A DNA stretch of 64,000 nt. Origin: Lutraria lutraria (taxonomy: Eukaryota; Mollusca; Bivalvia; Venerida; Mactridae). Within the stretch, counting starts at the first letter, position 1; every line of letters starts with the position of its first letter. The position numbers and the translations under genes were made by a program. Below are positions 48,706 to 55,731 of the stretch, piece after piece. The stretch spans positions 45,853,083-45,917,082 of the forward strand of contig OZ026835.1 in the NCBI GenBank assembly GCA_964023205.1, in the 5' to 3' direction. Under the pieces are notes generated by a model that was not told the DNA's origin, ran no database searches, and saw nothing but the letters and a program-made list of their open reading frames with translations.

Positions 48706-48762
48706 CCTGGTACCAATGCCTTCTGGTACCAATGCCTTCTGGTACCCATACCTCCTGGTACC
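48706..48762. repeat. 16-bp tandem repeat near the element edge
   Basis: Four units of CTGGTACCAATGCCTT and variants, followed at 48,815-48,870 by three copies of GGGGACAAATTGTGACAAAT-like units. Both lie left of the first Maverick gene and may belong to its terminal repeat. Confidence 0.7.
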
Positions 48763-48949
48763 ATATAGAATATAGAGTAAATAGATTAAGGTCGGTACCA
48801 GAAGTTTTACAAAATTGTGACAAATGGGGACAAATTGTGACAAATGAGGACAAATTGTGACAAATTGGAAATCAAAAAATAATTTTAGGAATGTTCTGTG
48901 TGTGTATAGACTTAGACAATGAGAGAATTTTCTTTCGAAAAGACATGGT

Positions 48950-48987
48950 GGCCCTGAAAAGGGCCGTTGGTGGTCCTGAAAAGGACC
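48950..48987 (-). terminator. Two histone-mRNA-type 3' stem-loops in tandem
   Basis: On the minus strand: GGTCCTTTTCAGGACC (48987-48972) followed by GGCCCTTTTCAGGGCC (48965-48950). Each has a six-base-pair stem and a TTTC loop, is preceded by CAAC and followed by ACCA, as in metazoan replication-dependent histone mRNAs. About 13 nt further down is GAAAGAAAA (48936-48928), placed like the U7-binding downstream element. They begin 12 nt after the stop of the 49000-49428 gene. I see no AATAAA between them. Confidence 0.8.
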
Positions 48988-48999
48988 GTTGATAGTTGT

Positions 49000-49428
49000 C
49001 TATGCTGACTGATCTGGTTGGGTACATAGTTCGCATTGGCAGTCTGGTGGGGGATAGCAGAGCCTGTATGTTGGATCCCCACAGGACCATTCCTGTTCTG
49101 GTGGTTGTTCCGTGTACTCAACTTGAGCGGTAGAGCGCCAATGCTCTTCTTCTTGTTGTTGTTCCCGTTGTCTATTCGCCGTTCGTTCCCGAGCATCTCG
49201 CTGCCTTTCTCTGACTTGATCTCGAAATTGCTCTCGCATTTGAGACAGTTCTTCTCTATGATGAAATCGATTGGTTTCAATGGTATTCAAAGTCTCACCA
49301 ATAGTTTGAAGATCACGTTCCCTTTTTCTAACAATGCTAGCCGCTAAGCGACTGATTGAACGCCATACCCTGCTCTGTTTTTCAGTCAGTTGTTTTGCTG
49401 TTTTGAGTTCATTGAATAAAGCCTCCAT
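49000..49428 (-). CDS. Coiled-coil protein, element gene (unknown function)
   Basis: I do not recognise it. The frame is open to an ATG at 49485 (161 codons), but three CRE sites lie only 14 nt upstream of that ATG. The third Met (49428, MEALFNELKTAKQL, 142 codons) is therefore the more likely start. The middle is a long charged coiled coil rich in Arg, Glu and Gln (REQFRDQVRERQRDARER). The C-terminus is short and Cys/Pro-rich (CYPPPDCQCELC) and could bind metal. It is the leftmost gene, with its own promoter-like block and its own histone-type 3' end, separate from the capsid unit. Confidence 0.7.
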   Translation of the reverse strand: MEALFNELKTAKQLTEKQSRVWRSISRLAASIVRKRERDLQTIGETLNTIETNRFHHREELSQMREQFRDQVRERQRDARERTANRQREQQQEEEHWRSTAQVEYTEQPPEQEWSCGDPTYRLCYPPPDCQCELCTQPDQSA

Positions 49429-49494
49429 CTTGAGCGTTTGAGTTCTCAGAATGAAATGAGGCATTGTAAGTATTGTATGGCCCACTCTCGTGGT

Positions 49495-49560
49495 TGGATG
49501 ACGTCATATTGCTTGGATGACGTCACCCTAGGGTTGGATGGCGTCACGCGCCGATGCATG
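49495..49560 (-). promoter_or_regulatory. Three CRE/ATF sites in tandem
   Basis: TTGGATGACGTCA at 49494-49506 and 49513-49525, and TTGGATGGCGTCA at 49534-49546, about 20 bp apart. TGACGTCA is the full palindromic CRE. The block is directly upstream of the leftmost gene. A CATACAATAC stretch at about 49,475 could serve as its TATA element. Adenovirus early promoters near genome ends also carry clustered ATF sites; the comparison is inference. Confidence 0.65.
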
Positions 49561-49627
49561 TGCGGAGCTTGATTTTTATGAACTTAGAAAAAAGACAACA
49601 GACACCTAGTTTCAGTTTTTCTAAACT

Positions 49628-49633
49628 TTTATT
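49628..49633 (-). terminator. Poly(A) signal of the capsid/protease unit
   Basis: AATAAA on the minus strand, 55 nt after the protease stop. Confidence 0.6.
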
Positions 49634-49688
49634 TTTGTAACAAGTAACAAGAAACTACATGAAACATTTTATGAAACATTGTTTACAT

Positions 49689-50279
49689 TTAATGATCACC
49701 ATAAAGAGTTGTATTTCTATGTATGATACTATGATACAAACGTCTGTGACCTTCTGGTCTAGAGTTACGTTGAGCACAACACTTTTGTCCACACTTGTTC
49801 ACATATTGAGCATGCATGTAATAAGTACCATAATATTGTTGAAACCAATGCGTCACATAAGTGTCATTTTTTCCATACATGTCCGGTTTGAATCGGGTTA
49901 ACAGTATCTGGTTCAAGTCACATTCACGTGAGATAAAATCCAAAGCGAATAGACAATACACACCACACACCGGTAACATATCGCCTTGTATTCTCATGGC
50001 ATTCCACAGATAAGTTTTGTTGGCATGTTTTTTCACAAAGGATAGAATCTCTTCGAAAGGAGGTAATCCGTAGGAATCAAAATACACTGCTTTATTGTCT
50101 TTTAAATAAAGAGCCACCCAGTGTTCTCCAGGTTGATTCCCGTTATGGGTATTCACAATATAGGCTTTCACGTCATGCGGTTTCTCTGAAGGTAATTGAT
50201 CTTTAGCACAAACACGTGCACGTAGTGGTTTTAATAACGGTGAATGATCTAATAGGTATTGTAGTTCATTCGTCTCCAT
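49689..50279 (-). CDS. Adenain-type cysteine protease (capsid maturation)
   Basis: A maturation protease of the C5/Ulp1-like clan, expected to cleave capsid and core precursors in the particle. Starting at METNELQYLL (50279) it has 196 residues, like adenovirus protease at about 204. Catalytic residues are His53 (GEHWVALYL), Asp68 (VYFDSYG), Gln98 (MRIQGD) and Cys105 (PVCGVYCLFAL). The open frame extends upstream to 50396, but that part lies over the previous gene. With 50279 as start the two genes overlap by 14 nt. The tail is His/Arg-rich. Confidence 0.92.
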   Translation of the reverse strand: METNELQYLLDHSPLLKPLRARVCAKDQLPSEKPHDVKAYIVNTHNGNQPGEHWVALYLKDNKAVYFDSYGLPPFEEILSFVKKHANKTYLWNAMRIQGDMLPVCGVYCLFALDFISRECDLNQILLTRFKPDMYGKNDTYVTHWFQQYYGTYYMHAQYVNKCGQKCCAQRNSRPEGHRRLYHSIIHRNTTLYGDH

Positions 50280-50730
50280 AATGCCAATTTCTGTTGACAC
50301 GTTCAGCCCAAACACTGATCCACTGATCAATGAACTGATTCTGAGTGAGTTCTTCTTTAAACTGAATCCATAATCGACACGCGTCTCCTTTTTCACTATC
50401 GGTCAAGGTCACTAATTCAGGATACCACTTTTCCATGACCTTGAACACGTCCAAACGTTGAATCGCTTTTTGAATGTAAAGTTCTGTCCACTCTTCCGTA
50501 TTCGTGTATAAGCAGAGTACATGTTGTACTTGACTAGGATGATTCACTCGACAACCATAACAGTCTTTATGCACTTGATTATAAATTAAAGATTGGAGTG
50601 CTTCTGTGACGTGATGATTCAAGCACTCTTGTAAAAAGTCCGTCTTTGAACTTGTACAACAAGGATACGCCAATAACTTCATTTCGTAATCTTGTCCTTT
50701 TTCCAGGTGTTCAATATCCATGTCTTCCAT
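50266..50730 (-). CDS. Conserved Maverick protein with CYGC motif (unknown function)
   Basis: 154 residues between the major capsid gene (1-nt gap) and the protease (14-nt overlap). The middle has CYGCRVNHPSQVQH and then LCLY. The spacing of Cys and His suggests a small metal-binding site. PCCTSS lies near the N-terminus. Proteins with this CYGC...NHPSQ...H pattern are common beside the protease in Mavericks, but I know of no established role. Position suggests a capsid- or assembly-related function. Confidence 0.75.
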   Translation of the reverse strand: MEDMDIEHLEKGQDYEMKLLAYPCCTSSKTDFLQECLNHHVTEALQSLIYNQVHKDCYGCRVNHPSQVQHVLCLYTNTEEWTELYIQKAIQRLDVFKVMEKWYPELVTLTDSEKGDACRLWIQFKEELTQNQFIDQWISVWAERVNRNWHYGDE

Positions 50731-50731
50731 C

Positions 50732-52030
50732 TTAATAATCTAGAAGCACTTCTCTGAATTGATTGATTTCAATTTGATTGTCGTATTCCGCAAATACAAT
50801 CACGTTGATGGCTTGTGCAAGTGCTGTTCCAAAGTGAAATTCCAATCTCAGATTGCCCGTTTTTATAGGATGGAGTTGACCTTCCTCGCAACCTTGATCT
50901 GCTGTCAAGTCCAACCCCCACAGTGTGTATCCGTTCCGATAATCATTCATGCTCAATCCAAATGAACGATTGAGACCAAGAGCTCCTGTCACTTGATAGA
51001 GTGACATGTAGGATCTTAGAACTTCTCCCGTTTCAAAATTGGGTTGAAACGCTTTGTTATGAATACTTTTTCCGTCAATGCTGACTTCTAGATGATTCAG
51101 TGTAAAATGACGGAACTCAAAGGGGTTGGTAGCCATGTCTCCATTCATGTCTCCATTTCTTACCATACCGATGATAAGACGTTTTGGCAATTGACCTTGA
51201 AATAAATGATCTTCAATCTTGGATCGTTGACCGTTAGGAATCGTAAATGTTTTTACTTCAGTTCGTCGGATGGGGATTTTCATGTTATGTTGAGCAATCT
51301 GTTGATTGAGTTGATTGGCTACCACTGGCAGTAAATCTACTGTTCTTACATTAAATCCTGCTTCTAGAAACTTGATTTTAGCCGGTGAAGTACTCATGAG
51401 ACAGAATTGAGGTGACGCTTTGTTTAGTCTTAAGCGTATTTCCATACCATTGGGTAAATATTTATCTTGCATCATCAGATCCAAATGAAGCCGTCCACAT
51501 AGTTCTACCACACAACTTTGATGGACACGAGCACGTCTCTTACCATAGCCCTTGTTATTCCCGTCATGTACTTTTTCGAGCATATGACCAGCGGTGTCTT
51601 CAGCCCATAACTCTAGCGCCTGAAGCTGAGTGTCTTTACAGCTTGAGGTGAAGGAGAGTAAATTTTCTATGTATGCCCGATAGCCATACGTGTCCGCATT
51701 GCTGGTGATCAGTTTATTATTCAGGTACACATCAATGCTTGAGAACATGCTGTGAAAGAAATTGTTGACGGTAGCAATTTCACTGTCGGCCGCTAAGTCT
51801 GTACCATCTGACTGTATAATTTTGAGTTTTAGGTACAGGTAAGATTGATTCAGATCTGTCCATTTTTCTGTCTGTGCAGGAATCACAAATTCAATCGGAG
51901 CATTATTGTCCAGGGCAGAAATGGGATAATGCTCAGTCCATTGACCTTCTTGCATGGCTGTCATGGTAGGTGGCACAACAGACACATCCAACTCTGTCTT
52001 ACTACATTCACAGGAACCGTGTTGCATCAT
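50732..52030 (-). CDS. Major capsid protein (hexon-like, double jelly-roll)
   Basis: 432 residues. It is expected to form the trimeric capsomers of an icosahedral shell. Recognition rests on position and on the pattern near residues 65-130 (LYLKLKI, then NNFFHSMFSSIDVYLNNK, then YGYRAYIENLLSF), which I know from Maverick and related capsid proteins. The fold itself cannot be seen from sequence. It starts with a tandem MM and follows the pX-like gene by 2 nt. The nearest poly(A) signal on this strand is beyond the protease. Confidence 0.85.
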   Translation of the reverse strand: MMQHGSCECSKTELDVSVVPPTMTAMQEGQWTEHYPISALDNNAPIEFVIPAQTEKWTDLNQSYLYLKLKIIQSDGTDLAADSEIATVNNFFHSMFSSIDVYLNNKLITSNADTYGYRAYIENLLSFTSSCKDTQLQALELWAEDTAGHMLEKVHDGNNKGYGKRRARVHQSCVVELCGRLHLDLMMQDKYLPNGMEIRLRLNKASPQFCLMSTSPAKIKFLEAGFNVRTVDLLPVVANQLNQQIAQHNMKIPIRRTEVKTFTIPNGQRSKIEDHLFQGQLPKRLIIGMVRNGDMNGDMATNPFEFRHFTLNHLEVSIDGKSIHNKAFQPNFETGEVLRSYMSLYQVTGALGLNRSFGLSMNDYRNGYTLWGLDLTADQGCEEGQLHPIKTGNLRLEFHFGTALAQAINVIVFAEYDNQIEINQFREVLLDY

Positions 52031-52032
52031 GA

Positions 52033-52398
52033 TTAATCGAAAATATCAAGAGGTCTGGCCTGCTTAACTCGGCGATGATGAAGTTTCGAATGAGGTCTTT
52101 TCTTGACTGGTTTGCTCTTTATACGTCTTTTAGGGCTGGCCACGGCACGTAGTAAGGATTCACCCACATCTTTTAATACAGAGGCTCCACGTTTTCGTAT
52201 TACTTGTTTAACGTTTGATCCTGTCAAGATATCTTTCATAGCGGCTTTTCCTTGCTGGAGTCCTTCTTTTTTCAAGGTGTGAACTCCAGATTTCACAAAT
52301 GGATTTAGTAAAGGCATAATTCTTTTCATGGCTTTCTTAAACATGGATCCAAGTCCGTGTCCATATTGTCGAGGTTGACCTTGGTAAGTAGGTATCAT
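52033..52398 (-). CDS. pX-like basic core/minor virion protein
   Basis: 121 residues, very basic. The N-terminus YGHGLGSMFKKAMKRIMPLL is followed by an amphipathic region, and the C-terminus is Lys/Arg-rich (SPKRRIKSKPVKKRPHSKLH). Small proteins of this type next to capsid genes in Mavericks and adintoviruses are likened to adenovirus pX or pVI, DNA-binding or membrane-active cargo of the particle. Its start overlaps the penton stop by 4 nt. Confidence 0.75.
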   Translation of the reverse strand: MIPTYQGQPRQYGHGLGSMFKKAMKRIMPLLNPFVKSGVHTLKKEGLQQGKAAMKDILTGSNVKQVIRKRGASVLKDVGESLLRAVASPKRRIKSKPVKKRPHSKLHHRRVKQARPLDIFD

Positions 52399-53237
52399 TG
52401 TCTTTGACGTAGGTGTAGTTTCACCATAGACTTCCCATGAATAAACTGAATAGACTGGCCAGTGTCACCCCTTATATGGATAGTGATGGTGTCAAAGTCG
52501 GCTTTAGCCAGTGGTACATAGTGTAAATTCAAGAACTCGAAATGAATATGAGGGTTAGTTCCTGCTTTCGTTCTCGGATCAAATGGAGCTACACGTAAGA
52601 TGGGGGCTTCTATGTTTCCCAAATAGGTATAAGACGCAAGGTCGGAATAAACAAACAAATGATTATGACCCATGTTAATATCTACGCCATGAGGAAACGG
52701 TTCCGGAATGTCTTTAAAAAAGATGGTCGAAGAACTATCAGGGGCTCCACCCAGTTTAATAAACATGTGAGGATGAAACTGAATGCCTAGTTGATCCGAA
52801 CTGTCCAGTTTTGCGCGTTTACTTTGTCCTGAAAAACCCATGGTAAATCGAAGGCCTTTCTGTCTAAATATTTTACCTAATTGATCTTTCACGGTAAAGT
52901 CAATCGTCTCGATCAAATGTTGGGGTGTGACATAAGTTCCTATAGGAATACAAAGTCGTACACCTTTTTCTTCTTTATTGGGGAGAGTACAATAGGTCTC
53001 AAAGTTTTCTAAGGCCTTACCCAGGACAGGATCATGTGTGACAATGTAGAAATGTCGCTCTTCTTCAGTGACATTAATGACCTGACTAGGAACAATCATT
53101 TCCACTAAGGCAATTTCCCAATCTTGTTTATTGAGATGGATGGGTTTTGCCAGTTTGGTACGAAAACAACATTGCGTATTGTCTTGGAATAAATCCATAG
53201 AGCTATCACTCATGAGTGTTATGTAAAACGAACTCAT
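52395..53237 (-). CDS. Penton-like minor capsid protein (single jelly-roll)
   Basis: 280 residues. The N-terminus has the family pattern: SSFYITLMSDSSMDLF, DNTQCCFRTKLAKPIHL, then WEIALVEMIVPSQVINV. It is expected at the five-fold vertices. Its ATG overlaps the stop of the upstream membrane-protein gene (ATGA) and its end overlaps the pX-like gene. Confidence 0.85.
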   Translation of the reverse strand: MSSFYITLMSDSSMDLFQDNTQCCFRTKLAKPIHLNKQDWEIALVEMIVPSQVINVTEEERHFYIVTHDPVLGKALENFETYCTLPNKEEKGVRLCIPIGTYVTPQHLIETIDFTVKDQLGKIFRQKGLRFTMGFSGQSKRAKLDSSDQLGIQFHPHMFIKLGGAPDSSSTIFFKDIPEPFPHGVDINMGHNHLFVYSDLASYTYLGNIEAPILRVAPFDPRTKAGTNPHIHFEFLNLHYVPLAKADFDTITIHIRGDTGQSIQFIHGKSMVKLHLRQRQ

Positions 53238-53479
53238 GTTGATTTAGGTTTATTGAATTTCAAGGAGGGATTCGGTAGAATATAACCTAGAGAACTACTT
53301 AAAAGCAGAAGCCACAATTCCCGATCGGGTCGTTGAAAACACAAATTAAATAGCGATACGGTAATAATAATAAATACCACTACAATTTGTGACAAAAAAG
53401 TGACCTTATTTTTGGGTTCACACAATTTGGTTTGCTCTGAGGCAGTCACTACCACACTGGCCGTATCGGTTTGAGACAT
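53234..53479 (-). CDS. Small membrane protein of Mavericks
   Basis: The frame opens at 53527 inside the integrase gene. The ATG at 53479 (MSQTDTASVVV), just after the integrase stop, is the better start and gives 81 residues. Two hydrophobic stretches are seen (LSQIVVVFIIITVSLFNLCF and LWLLLLSSSLGYILPNPSL). The second ends in a GYxLPNPxLK pattern that I recognise from other Mavericks. Role unknown; a virion membrane or egress protein is possible. Confidence 0.7.
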   Translation of the reverse strand: MSQTDTASVVVTASEQTKLCEPKNKVTFLSQIVVVFIIITVSLFNLCFQRPDRELWLLLLSSSLGYILPNPSLKFNKPKST

Positions 53480-53499
53480 GATGTATTTATTAACAAACT

Positions 53500-54594
53500 T
53501 CAAACGAGATGGGATTCGGGAATCCAACTGTCAAATTTCGAAGGATAACCTTTCCAATGTACTTTAATTTCTCGTCTTCCGTCTACCTTACTCTGGCGAT
53601 GTGCGAGCACTGATTCAATTTCATAGATAGCATCATCTTTTATAACCTGTACTTCAGAGAAATAAAACGAACCCAAAATGGGTTCTCCGTCTAAATCAGT
53701 CAATTTCACAGTAGCAGGAGAGGTCTTTTTGACTTGGATCACTTTAAACAGTTCAGTGGTCCAGTTGGGTAGATAACCTTTATCAAATGTACGTTTTGTT
53801 TTATTGATACGAACAATATCTCCCACATGAAGGGTCGTCGACGCTTTTTTTCTTGATTTTCCATACAAGGTCAAGGCCACTTGAGATTCGTTATTCTCAT
53901 TTACGGATACGGGTGCCATTTGTATACTACGATGAACACGATGATTATAGGCATGCACGAGATCAGACAATACCTGAATATACCTTCGTGTTTTATGATG
54001 CGTAAAGTATTTCCACATGCGTGATTTTAAGGTCCGTTGAAAACGTTCCACTATACTAGCCTTCGTTTCTGGGTTTTCAGTCGTAAAATAATGAATCCCT
54101 ACTTTGTCTAAAAACTGTTGAAACCTTTGATTCTTGAATTCTGTTCCTTTATCGGTTTGCAACGCTTTAGGTTGTCTCGTTTTAAGAATAGAGCGAAACG
54201 CTTCCACCAATGTGAGCCCCGTTTTATCCTTGAGGGGAACGACCCAAGCATATTTTGAAAACACGTCAATGACACACAACAAATATCGATAAGGGGTGTT
54301 GTACTGAGCCAAGGATTGCATGTCTGCCAAATCAGCTTGCCATTGATGATCAATACCACCCACAATCGTTTTCCGTCTCGAGAATACCCTACGGATAGGT
54401 TTGTGCAGGGTATAGGTCTTTTGTCCCTTCAACCAGGATCGCACTTGACTTGGCGTAATGGATTTCAGTTGAGTTCGAGCTGCTGTAGTAAGACGTTCTA
54501 CCCCACCAAAACCAGCCGGATGGTGGGGATCATAATAAATCTGATGTAACAGACTGTCTACCTTTTTGTTCATGTTGTCTAGTAGGCTTCCCAC
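53500..54594 (-). CDS. Retrovirus-like integrase with C-terminal chromodomain
   Basis: 364 residues, which insert the element into host DNA. DDE catalytic residues are Asp88 (HQWQADLADM), Asp148 (ALQTDKGTEF) and Glu183 (ASIVERF), spaced as in retroviral integrases. The N-terminal region (20-60) is of Maverick type. Residues 322-364 are a chromodomain (YEIESVLAHR, then IKVHWKGYPSKFDSWIPE), expected to bind methylated histone tails and bias integration. All catalytic residues are present. It overlaps its upstream neighbour by 16 nt. Confidence 0.93.
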   Translation of the reverse strand: MGSLLDNMNKKVDSLLHQIYYDPHHPAGFGGVERLTTAARTQLKSITPSQVRSWLKGQKTYTLHKPIRRVFSRRKTIVGGIDHQWQADLADMQSLAQYNTPYRYLLCVIDVFSKYAWVVPLKDKTGLTLVEAFRSILKTRQPKALQTDKGTEFKNQRFQQFLDKVGIHYFTTENPETKASIVERFQRTLKSRMWKYFTHHKTRRYIQVLSDLVHAYNHRVHRSIQMAPVSVNENNESQVALTLYGKSRKKASTTLHVGDIVRINKTKRTFDKGYLPNWTTELFKVIQVKKTSPATVKLTDLDGEPILGSFYFSEVQVIKDDAIYEIESVLAHRQSKVDGRREIKVHWKGYPSKFDSWIPESHLV

Positions 54595-55319
54595 TTAGGT
54601 TCTGCTTTCATCTGTTTGACAGGTTTACTTATAGGTTCTGCTTTCATCCGTGGAGGTGAACGAGACTCAACAAAACTATCAAATTCATCATCTTCCTCCG
54701 AATCGTCTGCTTTTTGCATCCATGACCATCTCCGTTTATTTCCTATCACTTCTTGTGGTACATTGACATCTCTTAGTCCACTAGAAAACTGTTCCCATCC
54801 TCTAGGCTCCGACCCTTTTCTATGACGTATGACATCATTGACCAAATCAATAATGTTGGATCCTTGTATTGGTTTTCCATGGTATTCCAACATCCCATGA
54901 TCATTCCATGACATGTGGGGATGATTTTGTAGAAAGTGTAATAAAAGCTGAGTTTTTCGACGCATGGTAGTAGGAACACTTTCAAGAATCCGATCCGTCA
55001 ATGTAGCAGGAGCCGCTTGTGCCCCTTGTGCACCTTGAGCAGCTGGAACAACCGGTGCAGCCGGTGCAACTGGTGCAGCCAGAGTAGCCGGTTCACGTGC
55101 TTTTTGATGAGACAGTTGAAACTTTTGCAAGACTTGCCCATAGTGTTGTGCTTTTTCTGATTCAGACAACGATTCATTTTGTAATACGTCTCCCATTTGT
55201 TTCTGTAAATCGGATGTTTGACTGACTTGCGGGGGAGGAGGTAAACGTGGTCGTTGTTCTGTTTTCCATCGATTCATCTCTTCTAGCATTTTGAATGGGA
55301 CGATAGCCATTTTCTTCAT
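54579..55319 (-). CDS. Conserved Maverick protein, unknown function
   Basis: 246 residues. The N-terminus is MKKMAIVPFKMLEEMNRWK. A middle Pro/Ala-rich linker (about 85-110) follows, then a conserved block (ILESVPTTMRRKTQLLLHFL, NIIDLVNDVIRHRKG, PRGWEQFSSGLRDVNVP) that I have seen in other Maverick elements, and an acidic, Lys-rich tail with MKAEP repeats. No enzymatic motif is visible. Its ATG overlaps the stop of the 123-residue gene, so the two are probably co-expressed. Confidence 0.7.
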   Translation of the reverse strand: MKKMAIVPFKMLEEMNRWKTEQRPRLPPPPQVSQTSDLQKQMGDVLQNESLSESEKAQHYGQVLQKFQLSHQKAREPATLAAPVAPAAPVVPAAQGAQGAQAAPATLTDRILESVPTTMRRKTQLLLHFLQNHPHMSWNDHGMLEYHGKPIQGSNIIDLVNDVIRHRKGSEPRGWEQFSSGLRDVNVPQEVIGNKRRWSWMQKADDSEEDDEFDSFVESRSPPRMKAEPISKPVKQMKAEPKWEAY

Positions 55320-55687
55320 AGCTTTTTCACCAGTGTGGCAACACCTCCACTGAGTGCTCCTGCAGCAACAGCTTTAGCAATGATTGGAGCAAGAGCTAGT
55401 AATGGAAATAATCCTCCTTTTTGATTCAACACACGTTTCTTTTTTTGAATGGATACTCTTTTATCTGCTAAAGTGCGGAGATGTTGACGCTTGGACTTCA
55501 ACCTTTGCTTTTGAGAGGGGGATAAGGCAACATTGCCTTTTAAAACATTCTGACAGCATTCTGCCACACATTGAATCATTTCTTTAGATGCTCCATGTAT
55601 CATCTTTCTTCTTAACCCATCTGGGGCTTGAGTTAAACCCAAAACCAGATGTCCGTATTTATGCAGGAGTGGTCGCTTTGGTGCCAT
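55316..55687 (-). CDS. Small basic protein, paralogue of the N-terminus of the next-upstream gene
   Basis: 123 residues. CCQNVLKGNVALSPSQKQRL...LRTLADKRVSIQKKKRVLNQ and a following Gly-rich turn (KGGLFPLL) align with residues 38-95 of the 55726-56883 product. The C-terminal 25 residues are hydrophobic (IIAKAVAAGALSGGVATLV). A small virion core or membrane-interacting protein is plausible but unproven. A GTATAAAAG box lies about 40 nt upstream. Confidence 0.7.
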   Translation of the reverse strand: MAPKRPLLHKYGHLVLGLTQAPDGLRRKMIHGASKEMIQCVAECCQNVLKGNVALSPSQKQRLKSKRQHLRTLADKRVSIQKKKRVLNQKGGLFPLLALAPIIAKAVAAGALSGGVATLVKKL

Positions 55688-55722
55688 TATGTCAAATAAT
55701 ACCTGTTTTTACTTCTTCACAG

Positions 55723-55731
55723 CTTTTATAC
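55723..55731 (-). promoter_or_regulatory. TATA box
   Basis: GTATAAAAG on the minus strand, 36-44 nt upstream of the ATG at 55687, overlapping the last codons of the preceding gene. Confidence 0.45.

Noticed and set aside
48680..48900. Left terminal inverted repeat of the Maverick element
   Set aside because: No complementary sequence exists at the right side of the window (63.6-64.0 kb), so the termini cannot be defined; only the tandem repeats are reported.
50279..50396. Extended N-terminus of the protease
   Set aside because: The extra 39 codons lie entirely over the upstream gene, and the adenain-like domain begins at METNELQYLL.
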